From JBBTYZ01 sp038061595 (GTDB lineage Bacteria > Patescibacteriota > Minisyncoccia > UBA6257 > GWB1-50-10): a stretch of 13,871 bases of DNA. Positions 1-6,247 of this stretch are shown in pieces. The stretch is taken from the NCBI GenBank assembly GCA_038061595.1, contig JBBTYZ010000035.1, positions 1 through 13,871 on the forward strand, in the 5' to 3' direction. The position numbers and the translations under genes are program-made. Below the pieces are notes generated by a model. That model had not been told where the DNA came from. It did no database searches and saw nothing but the letters and a program-made list of their open reading frames with translations. Position 1 is the first letter of the stretch. Each line of letters opens with the position of its first letter.

Positions 1-390
1 CATAAAGAGGGCGATTTCAGCATGGAGGATTATCTGGAATGGTTTGCCGAAACTTTAGGGAGACAGATGGCAATAATTCACAGCGCGGGCTCGTATCATA
101 ATTATTTAACTCCGCACAATATAACTCTTGATTGCAGAGTAGTGGATTTTGATTCCATACATGAGATTTCGAAAGGCAAAGCCGGCTTGAAGGAAATCGA
201 AGGCGATATAAAAGAGGTTTCCGACACCCTGAGCCGTTTAGTGAGGCGATTGGAGAATTTTATGGGCACGGATAATAAAAAATGGGAGACGGCAAGGAAA
301 TTGTTTTGGAAGAATTATGCGGATAATCTAAACGCCGAAAATAAAGCCGCTATACTTGAAGCGTTGAGGGAAAAGTACGGGTCTAATTAA
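1..390 (+). CDS. Kinase-fold-like protein, C-terminal part (5' end outside window)
   Basis: The frame is open from base 1, so the gene starts upstream; the ATG at 22 is probably internal. The visible 129 residues contain a stretch like the catalytic loop of protein-kinase-like enzymes: HNYLTPHNITL (bases 97-129) aligns with HRDLKPENILL, followed by VVDFDS (from base 139), which fits the DFG-type metal-binding loop. The metal-binding Asn and the DFD Asp are present. The position of the catalytic Asp is a Tyr, so the protein may be catalytically altered or inactive. The rest is helical and charged. The stop lies 3 bases before the CDP-alcohol phosphatidyltransferase start, so the two are probably cotranscribed. 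The substrate cannot be told. The fold assignment rests on short motifs only. Confidence 0.6.
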   Translation, partial: HKEGDFSMEDYLEWFAETLGRQMAIIHSAGSYHNYLTPHNITLDCRVVDFDSIHEISKGKAGLKEIEGDIKEVSDTLSRLVRRLENFMGTDNKKWETARKLFWKNYADNLNAENKAAILEALREKYGSN

Positions 391-393
391 AAA

Positions 394-993
394 ATGAAAG
401 AAAAAAACAAGTTTTGGAAAAATCCGCCCACGAAGGTTACGGTAATAGATAAATTATTCGCATTAACTATTTTGCGATTTTTTCCCGAAAAAGTTACTCC
501 GAATCAAATTACCATATTTCGTTTCTTAAGCGTTCCATTCGTCGCGGCGCTTTTTTTGAATGATAATTACAGTTGGGGAACCATACTTTTTACTATTTCT
601 GCTTTGAGTGACGCCTTGGACGGCGCCCTTGCGAGAACAAGGGATCAAATCAGTGAATGGGGGAAGATGTATGACCCTTTGGCTGACAAGCTTCTCATTG
701 GCACTGCCGCACTTCTTCTTATTCCGAAATATCTTAATTTATGGATAGCGGTTGTTATTCTTTTTATAGAAATGATACTTATCGGAGCCGCATATTACTT
801 AAAAAACAAAGGGAAGATTGGAACGGGTGCTAATTTTTGGGGCAAATCAAAGATGTTTTGCGAGTCTTTCGGAGTCGGTTTCATTTTGCTTTTTGCGCTT
901 ACGGGTATACCCAGTGTTTTAATTATTTCGCAACTTCTTCTATACGCCGCGATAATTTTCGCTATCGTGAGTTTAATTACCTACAGTATTTAG
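394..993 (+). CDS. CDP-alcohol phosphatidyltransferase (PgsA-like)
   Basis: This is a 199-residue integral membrane enzyme. It carries the full family signature D-x2-DG-x2-AR-x8-G-x3-D-x3-D, seen as DALDGALAR, then G, then MYDPLADK, at about residues 72-98. These Asp residues bind the metals and the CDP group when a phosphoalcohol is swapped for CMP on CDP-diacylglycerol. Five or so hydrophobic segments follow the usual arrangement, and the length is typical for PgsA (phosphatidylglycerophosphate synthase). The family also includes phosphatidylinositol-phosphate and cardiolipin synthases, and sequence alone does not settle which alcohol is used. The ATG at 394 follows the previous stop by 3 bases and has no SD; it begins with a basic MKEKNKFWKN leader. 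Confidence 0.88.
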   Translation: MKEKNKFWKNPPTKVTVIDKLFALTILRFFPEKVTPNQITIFRFLSVPFVAALFLNDNYSWGTILFTISALSDALDGALARTRDQISEWGKMYDPLADKLLIGTAALLLIPKYLNLWIAVVILFIEMILIGAAYYLKNKGKIGTGANFWGKSKMFCESFGVGFILLFALTGIPSVLIISQLLLYAAIIFAIVSLITYSI

Positions 994-1015
994 CCAACTA
1001 GCCTGTGGATATCTC

Positions 1016-1043
1016 TTGACATATACCCCCTGGGGGGTATTCT
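1016..1043 (+). promoter_or_regulatory. csoR-copA promoter
   Basis: A consensus -35 TTGACA (1016-1021) is followed by a 16-base spacer and a -10-like TATTCT (1038-1043). The predicted transcription start is about 1050, one or two bases before the csoR ATG at 1052, so the mRNA would be nearly leaderless. The spacer is almost entirely the CsoR-type palindrome. Confidence 0.72.
1023..1040 (+). promoter_or_regulatory. CsoR operator (Cu-responsive palindrome)
   Basis: ATACCCCCTGGGGGGTAT is a perfect inverted repeat (ATACCCCC / GGGGGTAT around a central TG). It matches the G/C-tract palindrome known for CsoR operators. It lies between the -35 and -10 boxes of the csoR promoter, where a bound repressor would exclude RNA polymerase. 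Apo-CsoR is expected to bind and Cu(I)-CsoR to release, giving autoregulated, copper-induced expression. Confidence 0.87.
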
Positions 1044-1051
1044 TGTTATAT

Positions 1052-1327
1052 ATGAAATATATTAAGGATAAAAATAAGAGCGCTGTTGTTCGTCGGCTTA
1101 AACTTATTGAAGGTCAGGTGAGAGGACTTCAAAAAATGGTGGAGAGTAATACTTATTGTATTGATGTGATAACGCAAACCTCCGCCGTGAAACAGGGGCT
1201 TTCAAATGTAGAAGATTTATTGCTTGAAAATCATTTGAGCGGCTGTATTCTTCCACAAGTTAAAGCGGGGGAGGTGAAAAAAGCCAAGAACGAAATCCTT
1301 AAGGTCTATAAACTTAAAAGAAAATAA
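1052..1327 (+). CDS. csoR: Copper-sensing transcriptional repressor CsoR
   Basis: This is a 91-residue all-helical CsoR/RcnR-family repressor. Starting from the ATG at 1052, the copper ligands fall at Cys36, His61 and Cys65 (TYCIDV and ENHLSGC), the same numbers as in Mycobacterium tuberculosis CsoR. The family core RRLKLIEGQVRGLQKMVE is at residues 14-31. A TTG at 1016 would add 12 residues, but it coincides with the -35 box and the extension reads through the operator, so 1052 is chosen. No SD is visible, which fits a leaderless transcript. The protein should bind the palindrome just upstream and repress itself and copA, whose ATG follows the stop by 2 bases. The C-H-C ligand set favours Cu(I) over nickel, formaldehyde or sulfane-sulfur sensing relatives. 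Confidence 0.94.
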   Translation: MKYIKDKNKSAVVRRLKLIEGQVRGLQKMVESNTYCIDVITQTSAVKQGLSNVEDLLLENHLSGCILPQVKAGEVKKAKNEILKVYKLKRK

Positions 1328-1329
1328 AC

Positions 1330-3696
1330 ATGCGCACAGAAACCTATGGAGTAAAGGGAATGCATTGCGCTTCGTGCTCCGCTATTATTGAAAAAACCTT
1401 TAAGAAGGTTGATGGAGTGCATTCGGTTGAAGTTAACTATGGCACGGAAAAAGCCAAAATTTCCTTTGATGAATCAAAAGTAAATTCGCACAATCTGTCC
1501 AAGCGCATTGAACCCTTAGGGTACTCGCTAGAAGTTTCAACCGCTGCGGAAATGGGCATGTCGGAGAGCGAACATGCCGCGCACCTCGGATTAAATCAGT
1601 CAAAAAAAGAAAAATTGGCTGAAATCGCCGGTATGAAAACAAAGATTGCGACCGCCGTTCCAATAGCGTTATTTAGCATCTTTGTCATGGGTTGGGATAT
1701 TTTTGCCAAATTCGGAACCGTCTCTAAGATGTCCACTACTACGTACGAATTTGTACATCACCTTTTGCCAATCCTTGCGACGTACATACTTTTCATAGTC
1801 GGCAAGCCCTACCTCTTGGGCTTCTATCGTTTTCTGCGTTATGGCAAGGCAAATATGGATACACTTATCGGCATAGGTACCTCAGTTGCGTATTTTTATA
1901 GTTTTATCATCCAAGCTTTTGAAGAATCGCTCCGGCCATTTATAAATATTGAAAATACTTATTATGATGTGACGATTATTGTCATAACCTTCATCGCCCT
2001 AGGTAAGTATCTTGAGGCGCGTTCAAAATTAAAAACCGGAGATGCTATAGAAAAACTTTTAAACCTCCAAGCCAAGACAGCGCTTGTAATCCGTAATGGG
2101 AAAGAACAAGAAACACCGGTTGATCAAGTTGTTCATAATGATCTCATTATTATAAAACCCGGTGCCAAAATTCCCGTTGACGGCATCATTATCGAAGGCA
2201 GTTCATTTATTGATGAGGCAATGGTGACCGGTGAGCCGATGCCGGCTGGGAAACAAATTGGAGATACGGTTATTGCCGGGACGATTAATACCACCGGCTC
2301 GTTTACTTTCAAAGCTACGAAAGTCGGCTCAGAAACCTTGCTCGCACATATTATTAAAATGGTGGAGGAAGCACAGGGTAGCCGTGCGCCAATTCAGGCC
2401 TTGGCTGATAAAATATCGAGTGTATTTGTTCCGATTGTTTTAGCGCTCTCTTTCATAACTCTCGGCGTCTGGCTAATTGTCGGGACACAATACCTCGGTT
2501 TCTCTCAGGCTTTGTCTTACGGACTCACGGCCTTTGTAGGAATTCTTGTCATTGCGTGTCCGTGCGCTTTGGGCCTTGCTACTCCAACCGCAATCATTGT
2601 GGGTGTCGGCAAGGGAGCGCGAGAAGGAATACTTATCAAAGATGCGGCAACTCTTGAGAAACTTTATAGAATAGACACGGTTGTTGCGGACAAAACCGGC
2701 ACTCTTACCCAAGGGAAGCCGCAATTAACAGATATTATCGTTTTTGATGACGATCAACGTGCAGAAATTATTAGCCTTGCCGCTTCATTGGAGCAGAAAT
2801 CAGAGCATCCTTTAGCGCTGGCCATACTGCAATATGCCGCAAGTCTCGATCAGAAATCGTCGCACCCGCTTGATAAAGCGATTACGGATGAAGTGGTGAA
2901 AGAAAAAATTAAACTTTATGAATTGGAAGATTTCAAAGCTATTCCCGGAAAGGGTTTGCGAGGGTTTTTGAAAATCCAATCCCAAAGAACCGAGGCGTAT
3001 TTAGGGAACCGATCTTTAATGGCCGACATTGGTCTCGATATGTCTCCTTATGAAGATGCTGTTGCCAAACTTGAAAACGAAGGTAAGACGGTAATGATTC
3101 TTGCTGTTGATAAAAAAATCAAAGGCGCGCTTGCTGTTGCCGATGTGATAAAGAAAGAATCAATTGAAGCAGTACGCGCGTTAAAAAAGAACAACATAGA
3201 TGTTTGGATGATCACTGGAGACAATGACCGTACTGCTCGGGCTATCGCTGCGCAAGCAGGCATAAGCAATGTAATGAGTGAAGTATTGCCTGACAAGAAG
3301 TCGGAAAAAGTTCGCGAACTTCAAAATCAAGGAAAGGTTGTAGCAATGATTGGTGACGGCATAAACGATGCGCCAGCGCTCGCTCAAGCCGATGTCGGTA
3401 TCGCTATGGGCACGGGCACTGATGTCGCGATCGAAACAGCGGGCATCACGCTTTTACACGGCGATATTTCAAAACTTGTTAAAACGATTAAACTTTCAAA
3501 GATGACTATGCGCGGAATCAAACAAAATCTTTTCTGGGCTTTTATCTACAATATCGTTGGCATTCCAGTCGCCGCTGGAGTGTTTTACCCTGTATTTGGC
3601 TGGTTACTCTCGCCGGTGTTTGCTGGATTTGCTATGGCCATGTCGAGCGTGTCGGTGGTTACAAATTCATTGCGCATCAAGGGTAAAAGATTATAG
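1330..3696 (+). CDS. copA: Cu(I)-exporting P1B-1-type ATPase CopA
   Basis: This 788-residue heavy-metal P-type ATPase pumps Cu(I) out of the cytoplasm. It has an N-terminal HMA domain with GMHCASC (residues 10-16), then a Met/His-containing linker. The transport site CPC is at 410-412 (IACPCALGLATPT), preceded by the actuator motif TGEP. The phosphorylation site DKTGT begins at Asp454, the nucleotide-binding HP is at 493, and GDGIND begins at 675. The last two helices carry YN (WAFIYNIVG) and MSS (AMAMSSVSVVTNS), the P1B-1 copper signature. Oddly, the HP region is tandemly duplicated in a 19-residue unit, giving a second HP at 512. It lies 2 bases after csoR and is surely cotranscribed with it. 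Confidence 0.95.
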   Translation: MRTETYGVKGMHCASCSAIIEKTFKKVDGVHSVEVNYGTEKAKISFDESKVNSHNLSKRIEPLGYSLEVSTAAEMGMSESEHAAHLGLNQSKKEKLAEIAGMKTKIATAVPIALFSIFVMGWDIFAKFGTVSKMSTTTYEFVHHLLPILATYILFIVGKPYLLGFYRFLRYGKANMDTLIGIGTSVAYFYSFIIQAFEESLRPFINIENTYYDVTIIVITFIALGKYLEARSKLKTGDAIEKLLNLQAKTALVIRNGKEQETPVDQVVHNDLIIIKPGAKIPVDGIIIEGSSFIDEAMVTGEPMPAGKQIGDTVIAGTINTTGSFTFKATKVGSETLLAHIIKMVEEAQGSRAPIQALADKISSVFVPIVLALSFITLGVWLIVGTQYLGFSQALSYGLTAFVGILVIACPCALGLATPTAIIVGVGKGAREGILIKDAATLEKLYRIDTVVADKTGTLTQGKPQLTDIIVFDDDQRAEIISLAASLEQKSEHPLALAILQYAASLDQKSSHPLDKAITDEVVKEKIKLYELEDFKAIPGKGLRGFLKIQSQRTEAYLGNRSLMADIGLDMSPYEDAVAKLENEGKTVMILAVDKKIKGALAVADVIKKESIEAVRALKKNNIDVWMITGDNDRTARAIAAQAGISNVMSEVLPDKKSEKVRELQNQGKVVAMIGDGINDAPALAQADVGIAMGTGTDVAIETAGITLLHGDISKLVKTIKLSKMTMRGIKQNLFWAFIYNIVGIPVAAGVFYPVFGWLLSPVFAGFAMAMSSVSVVTNSLRIKGKRL
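2779..2892 (+). repeat. Tandem 57-bp (19-residue) duplication in the CopA N-domain
   Basis: Two adjacent in-frame 57-base units (2779-2835 and 2836-2892) encode AASLEQKSEHPLALAI and AASLDQKSSHPLDKAI, 12 of 16 residues identical. Each carries the HP pair that normally occurs once per P1B ATPase (His493 and His512). The codons differ widely, so the duplication is not recent. Confidence 0.75.
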
Positions 3697-3709
3697 AATA
3701 AATATTATT

Positions 3710-3934
3710 ATGATGTACGGACTATATAATAGTTACTGGGGGTGGGGAGGCGGAATTATGATGATAGTATTCTGGGTTTTGGTTATTTTTCTGATTGTGT
3801 GGATTGTGCGCGAGGCGGGCGGAAAGAATAACCATTCAAAGCCGAACGCTCTTGAAATTCTCAAGGAACGCTATGCTAAAGGCGAGATTAATAAGAAAGA
3901 GTTTGAAGAAAAGAAAAAGGATTTAGATAATTGA
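3710..3934 (+). CDS. Small membrane protein with C-terminal SHOCT domain
   Basis: The product has 74 residues. A Gly/Trp/Tyr-rich start (MMYGLYNSYWGWGGG) leads into one transmembrane helix of about 20 residues, then a charged segment ALEILKERYAKGEINKKEFEEKKKDL, a clear SHOCT (short C-terminal) domain with the usual L..RYA.GEI...EFE pattern. The longer open frame to 3557 only overlaps copA, so the ATG at 3710 (or 3713) is taken as the start. The gene sits 13 bases after copA and 3 bases before the next gene. SHOCT membrane proteins often accompany copper exporters. Their biochemical role is not established, and a part in copper handling is inferred from position. Confidence 0.82.
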   Translation: MMYGLYNSYWGWGGGIMMIVFWVLVIFLIVWIVREAGGKNNHSKPNALEILKERYAKGEINKKEFEEKKKDLDN

Positions 3935-3937
3935 TAT

Positions 3938-4351
3938 ATGTTGTCTCTATCAAAGAAAATTATCGCTTTACTCATTCTATTATCGTTTGTAGTAATCGTG
4001 CTTTTTAGTCTTGTGGTAATGACGCACGAACCGAATGGAAATATGTCAAAAGGCTGCCCATTTTTAGCAATGGGCGCATCGCTTTGTCCTCAGAATGCTG
4101 CGGCCATGATTCTACATCAAATTTCTTTTTATCAGTCATTTGTTAATATCCCTATAGGTTTTGGTACCACGCTGCTTATCATTTCTTTGATTCTTGCGGC
4201 GGTTTCGGTTTTTGTGAATCGCCTTGGCCCATTCCAACTAAAACCGTTAGTACACATCGGAGTTCCTTGTGGTAGTCCGACCAACGCGTTGTATGAGAAA
4301 AAGATAACGCGCTGGCTGGCTTTGCACGAAAATAGTCCCGGTAATTTATAA
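3938..4351 (+). CDS. Two-helix membrane protein with Cys/Met-rich extracytoplasmic loop
   Basis: This is a 137-residue protein I cannot assign to a named family. The first membrane helix is at about residues 7-28 and the second at about 72-93. The loop between them is rich in potential soft-metal ligands: Met28, His30, Met36, Cys40 (GCPF), Met45 and Cys50 (LCPQN). The C-terminal tail holds another Cys in VPCGSP. The short basic N-terminus suggests that the loop faces outside. It is the last gene of the csoR-copA unit, 3 bases after the SHOCT gene and directly before two hairpins. This supports a copper-related envelope role such as Cu(I) binding, but that is inference. Confidence 0.72.
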   Translation: MLSLSKKIIALLILLSFVVIVLFSLVVMTHEPNGNMSKGCPFLAMGASLCPQNAAAMILHQISFYQSFVNIPIGFGTTLLIISLILAAVSVFVNRLGPFQLKPLVHIGVPCGSPTNALYEKKITRWLALHENSPGNL

Positions 4352-4400
4352 GACGCACAATATAAAATCGTTTGTCGAACGTATTTTATATTGCGCGTCT
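4351..4400 (+). repeat. Long hairpin at the 3' end of the copA unit
   Basis: An 18-base arm at 4351-4368 (AGACGCACAATATAAAAT) pairs with 4383-4400, with one G-T wobble. A further CGTT/AACG stem lies inside (4369-4372 with 4378-4381). No T-tract follows directly. It overlaps the last base of the preceding stop codon and may protect the mRNA 3' end or help termination. Confidence 0.75.
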
Positions 4401-4431
4401 ATAATCCCTTAAGTAAGGGATTATTTGTTTT
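4401..4431 (+). terminator. Intrinsic terminator of the csoR-copA unit
   Basis: A perfect 10-bp stem, ATAATCCCTT (4401-4410) with AAGGGATTAT (4415-4424), has a 4-base loop AAGT and is followed by TTGTTTT. It ends unit A before the DUF1573 gene at 4451. Confidence 0.82.
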
Positions 4432-4450
4432 CTGATTAGTTAAAATTATT

Positions 4451-4942
4451 ATGAAAAAAACATTTATTATTGGAACAATTACGGTGTTGGGGCTCACCGG
4501 TCTCATTTTATGGGGTCGGAGTGGCCAAACCATCAAGACCTCCCAGTATCTGGGGACGATAAGCGCTCTTACAACACCGGAAACATTGTATGACTTTGGA
4601 ACCATATCTATGAAAAATGGATTGGTTAACCACGTGTTTAAAGTCACCAATTCCTCGGATAAGGACATCTACATAAAAAAAATCAGTACCTCGTGCATGT
4701 GCACCAGCGCGTATGTGGTGAGCGCGAAGGGGGCGAAGGGACCGTTCGGTATGGAAGGCATGGGGTATCTTCCGCCAGCTAACGAAACTATTAGGGCCGG
4801 AGAATCGTTGGATGTAAAGGTCGTATATGATCCGAATGCTCACGGACCAGCTGGCGTCGGGTTTATTGATCGGCTTGTTTATCTCGCCGATGCTTCGGGG
4901 AAAACATTGCAGCTTGAAATAAAAGCGGTAGTGACTCCATAG
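4451..4942 (+). CDS. Membrane-anchored DUF1573 domain protein
   Basis: The product has 163 residues. A short basic start (MKKTF) and one hydrophobic helix (about 5-22) act as a signal anchor. The rest is an extracytoplasmic beta-sandwich of the DUF1573 type: LYDFGTISMKNG, then HVFKVTNSSDKDIYI, then STSCMCTSAYV, ending in the DPNAHGPAG and DRLVYLAD strands. In most relatives the middle motif is SCGCT; here it is SCMCT (Cys82-Met83-Cys84), adding a Met to the Cys pair. Met101, Met104 and His131 are other possible soft-metal ligands. The gene is 5 bases from the CcdA-like gene, so the two are probably coexpressed. DUF1573 proteins have no settled function; thiol redox or copper binding is suggested by context. 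Confidence 0.82.
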   Translation: MKKTFIIGTITVLGLTGLILWGRSGQTIKTSQYLGTISALTTPETLYDFGTISMKNGLVNHVFKVTNSSDKDIYIKKISTSCMCTSAYVVSAKGAKGPFGMEGMGYLPPANETIRAGESLDVKVVYDPNAHGPAGVGFIDRLVYLADASGKTLQLEIKAVVTP

Positions 4943-4947
4943 AGGCC

Positions 4948-5727
4948 ATGAAACGAATAACAAAGATATTTATTGTTGCGGTGGTTATTATCGCGGGGAT
5001 AATATTCTTGAAGTATAGTCCGGTAACCTCTTCGCTTGTCTGGAATTTGAGTAATAAGGGCGCATGGCTTTTGCCGCTTGTTTTGATCTCCGCGCTTCTT
5101 GATAGCATCCATCCATGCTCGTTCTCAATCCTTCTTATCACGATCGCGTTTTTGTTTGGCATGCAGATGACGAGGAAAAGAATTCTCCAGATAGGCGGAA
5201 CATACATTGCCGGAATTTTCATGGCTTATTTCTTGATTGGATTAGGCATTCTTAAGGTTCTGCACTTGTTCAATACGCCCCACTTTATGGGCAAGCTTGG
5301 AGCAACGATTCTTATCGTCTTCGGGGCGTTGAATATCCTGAACGAGCTTTTTCCGAAATTTCCAATCAAGCTAAAAATTCCAACAGTCTCCCATATTGCA
5401 ATGGGACGCCTGATGGAACGCGCATCTTTCCCGGCCGCCTTTGGCTTGGGTCTCTTGGTCGGAATCTGCCAATTCCCGTGCATGGGCGGGCCGTATCTTA
5501 TGGTAATCGGCCTTCTGCGCGACCAAGTCACTTATTTAAGCGGATTTGGCTACTTGATGCTCTACAATCTGATCCTTATCTTGCCGCTTGCAGCGGTGCT
5601 ATGGATAGCGGCGGACAAAATAATTGTAGATAAAGTACAGGAATGGAAAAGAACTAATATGAAGGGAGTGCAGTTCTGGGCCGGCCTTGCTATGATCATT
5701 ATCGGCATCTTAATTTTCTTCATCTAA
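4948..5727 (+). CDS. CcdA/DsbD-like thiol-disulfide membrane transporter
   Basis: This 259-residue protein has an N-terminal anchor helix plus about six membrane helices in two pseudo-symmetric halves. Each half has the characteristic Cys: SIHPCSFS (Cys57) and CQFPCMGGPY (Cys178, with an extra Cys174). This is the CcdA/DsbD membrane arrangement, in which the two Cys pass reducing equivalents from cytoplasmic thioredoxin across the membrane to extracytoplasmic thiol proteins. The length fits CcdA. It starts 5 bases after the DUF1573 gene and is followed 7 bases later by the next gene. No thioredoxin, TlpA or cytochrome c maturation gene is present in the window, so the acceptor is unknown. The local Cys-rich proteins are candidates. 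Confidence 0.82.
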   Translation: MKRITKIFIVAVVIIAGIIFLKYSPVTSSLVWNLSNKGAWLLPLVLISALLDSIHPCSFSILLITIAFLFGMQMTRKRILQIGGTYIAGIFMAYFLIGLGILKVLHLFNTPHFMGKLGATILIVFGALNILNELFPKFPIKLKIPTVSHIAMGRLMERASFPAAFGLGLLVGICQFPCMGGPYLMVIGLLRDQVTYLSGFGYLMLYNLILILPLAAVLWIAADKIIVDKVQEWKRTNMKGVQFWAGLAMIIIGILIFFI

Positions 5728-5734
5728 TAAATTC

Positions 5735-6229
5735 ATGAACACAAAAACATTAACAATAGACGAATTTCTCGCTAAAATAGAATCGCTTAAAGAGAAGGCC
5801 GGAGTTGATCTTTCAACTGCCGAAGACTTGAGCTTGGCCGTTATGAATCTGATCAGCCTGGAAGAGCATTTTTTCTTTACTGGTGTAAAAACGAAAAAAG
5901 ACGAGTATTTTAACACCTCCAATGAAATTCGGAGTCTTAGAAAAGATCTCTTGGCAAAACTTATGCCGAGTCACGAAGGAGAAACATGGTGCATATCCAA
6001 ACATCTGCTCTCCGCCACAATGCGCCTAATTGAGGTAGGTAATAAATTGCAGTCCGAAGGTAAAAAAAATGAAGCAAAAGAAATGTTTGAGAAAGCCTAT
6101 AAGGTTTATTCAATCTTTTGGGCTCTCAAATTAAAACTAATAAACAGTCGATTGATAAAAAATACGGCAAGGGGCAGTTCTCAATTAGAGGACTTGGTTA
6201 ACAAACTCGCTGATTGCTGTGACGAGTAA
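5735..6229 (+). CDS. Unrecognised helical protein with WC...H and C-terminal Cys-Cys
   Basis: This is a 164-residue soluble, mostly alpha-helical protein of no family I recognise. It has no signal peptide or membrane helix. Noticeable residues are Trp85-Cys86 with His90 (EGETWCISKH), a helical segment EAKEMFEKAYKVYSIFWALK at about 113-132, and Cys161-Cys162 next to the C-terminus (LADCCDE). The adjacent Cys pair could bind Cu(I) or form a redox couple in the cytoplasm, but this is inference. It lies 7 bases after the CcdA-like gene and 18 bases before the next, inside the same apparent transcription unit. No SD precedes the ATG. Confidence 0.7.
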   Translation: MNTKTLTIDEFLAKIESLKEKAGVDLSTAEDLSLAVMNLISLEEHFFFTGVKTKKDEYFNTSNEIRSLRKDLLAKLMPSHEGETWCISKHLLSATMRLIEVGNKLQSEGKKNEAKEMFEKAYKVYSIFWALKLKLINSRLIKNTARGSSQLEDLVNKLADCCDE

Positions 6230-6247
6230 AAAAAATAAATTATAAAC

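Noticed and set aside
903..912. GGGTATACCC palindrome as a second CsoR site
   Set aside because: It lies inside the coding region of the CDP-alcohol transferase and has the G and C tracts in the opposite order to the operator.
1016..1051. Upstream TTG start giving csoR 12 more residues
   Set aside because: The TTG is the -35 box and the extension reads through the operator; starting at 1052 puts the copper ligands at the family's usual positions.
1513..1521. CCCTTAGGG palindrome inside copA
   Set aside because: It is in coding sequence, shorter than the operator and without the ATA/TAT ends.
3557..3709. N-terminal extension of the SHOCT protein overlapping copA
   Set aside because: The extension has no family resemblance and overlaps the conserved last helices of CopA; the ATG at 3710 gives a normal SHOCT protein.
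3932..3934. TGA recoded as glycine (Gracilibacteria/Absconditabacteria code)
   Set aside because: TGA ends several well-defined genes here (3934, 7210, 8593), and no gene has an in-frame TGA at a conserved Gly.
4508..5531. Long minus-strand open frames opposite the DUF1573 and CcdA-like genes
   Set aside because: They mirror strongly supported plus-strand genes, lack promoters and SD, and their translations show no domain.
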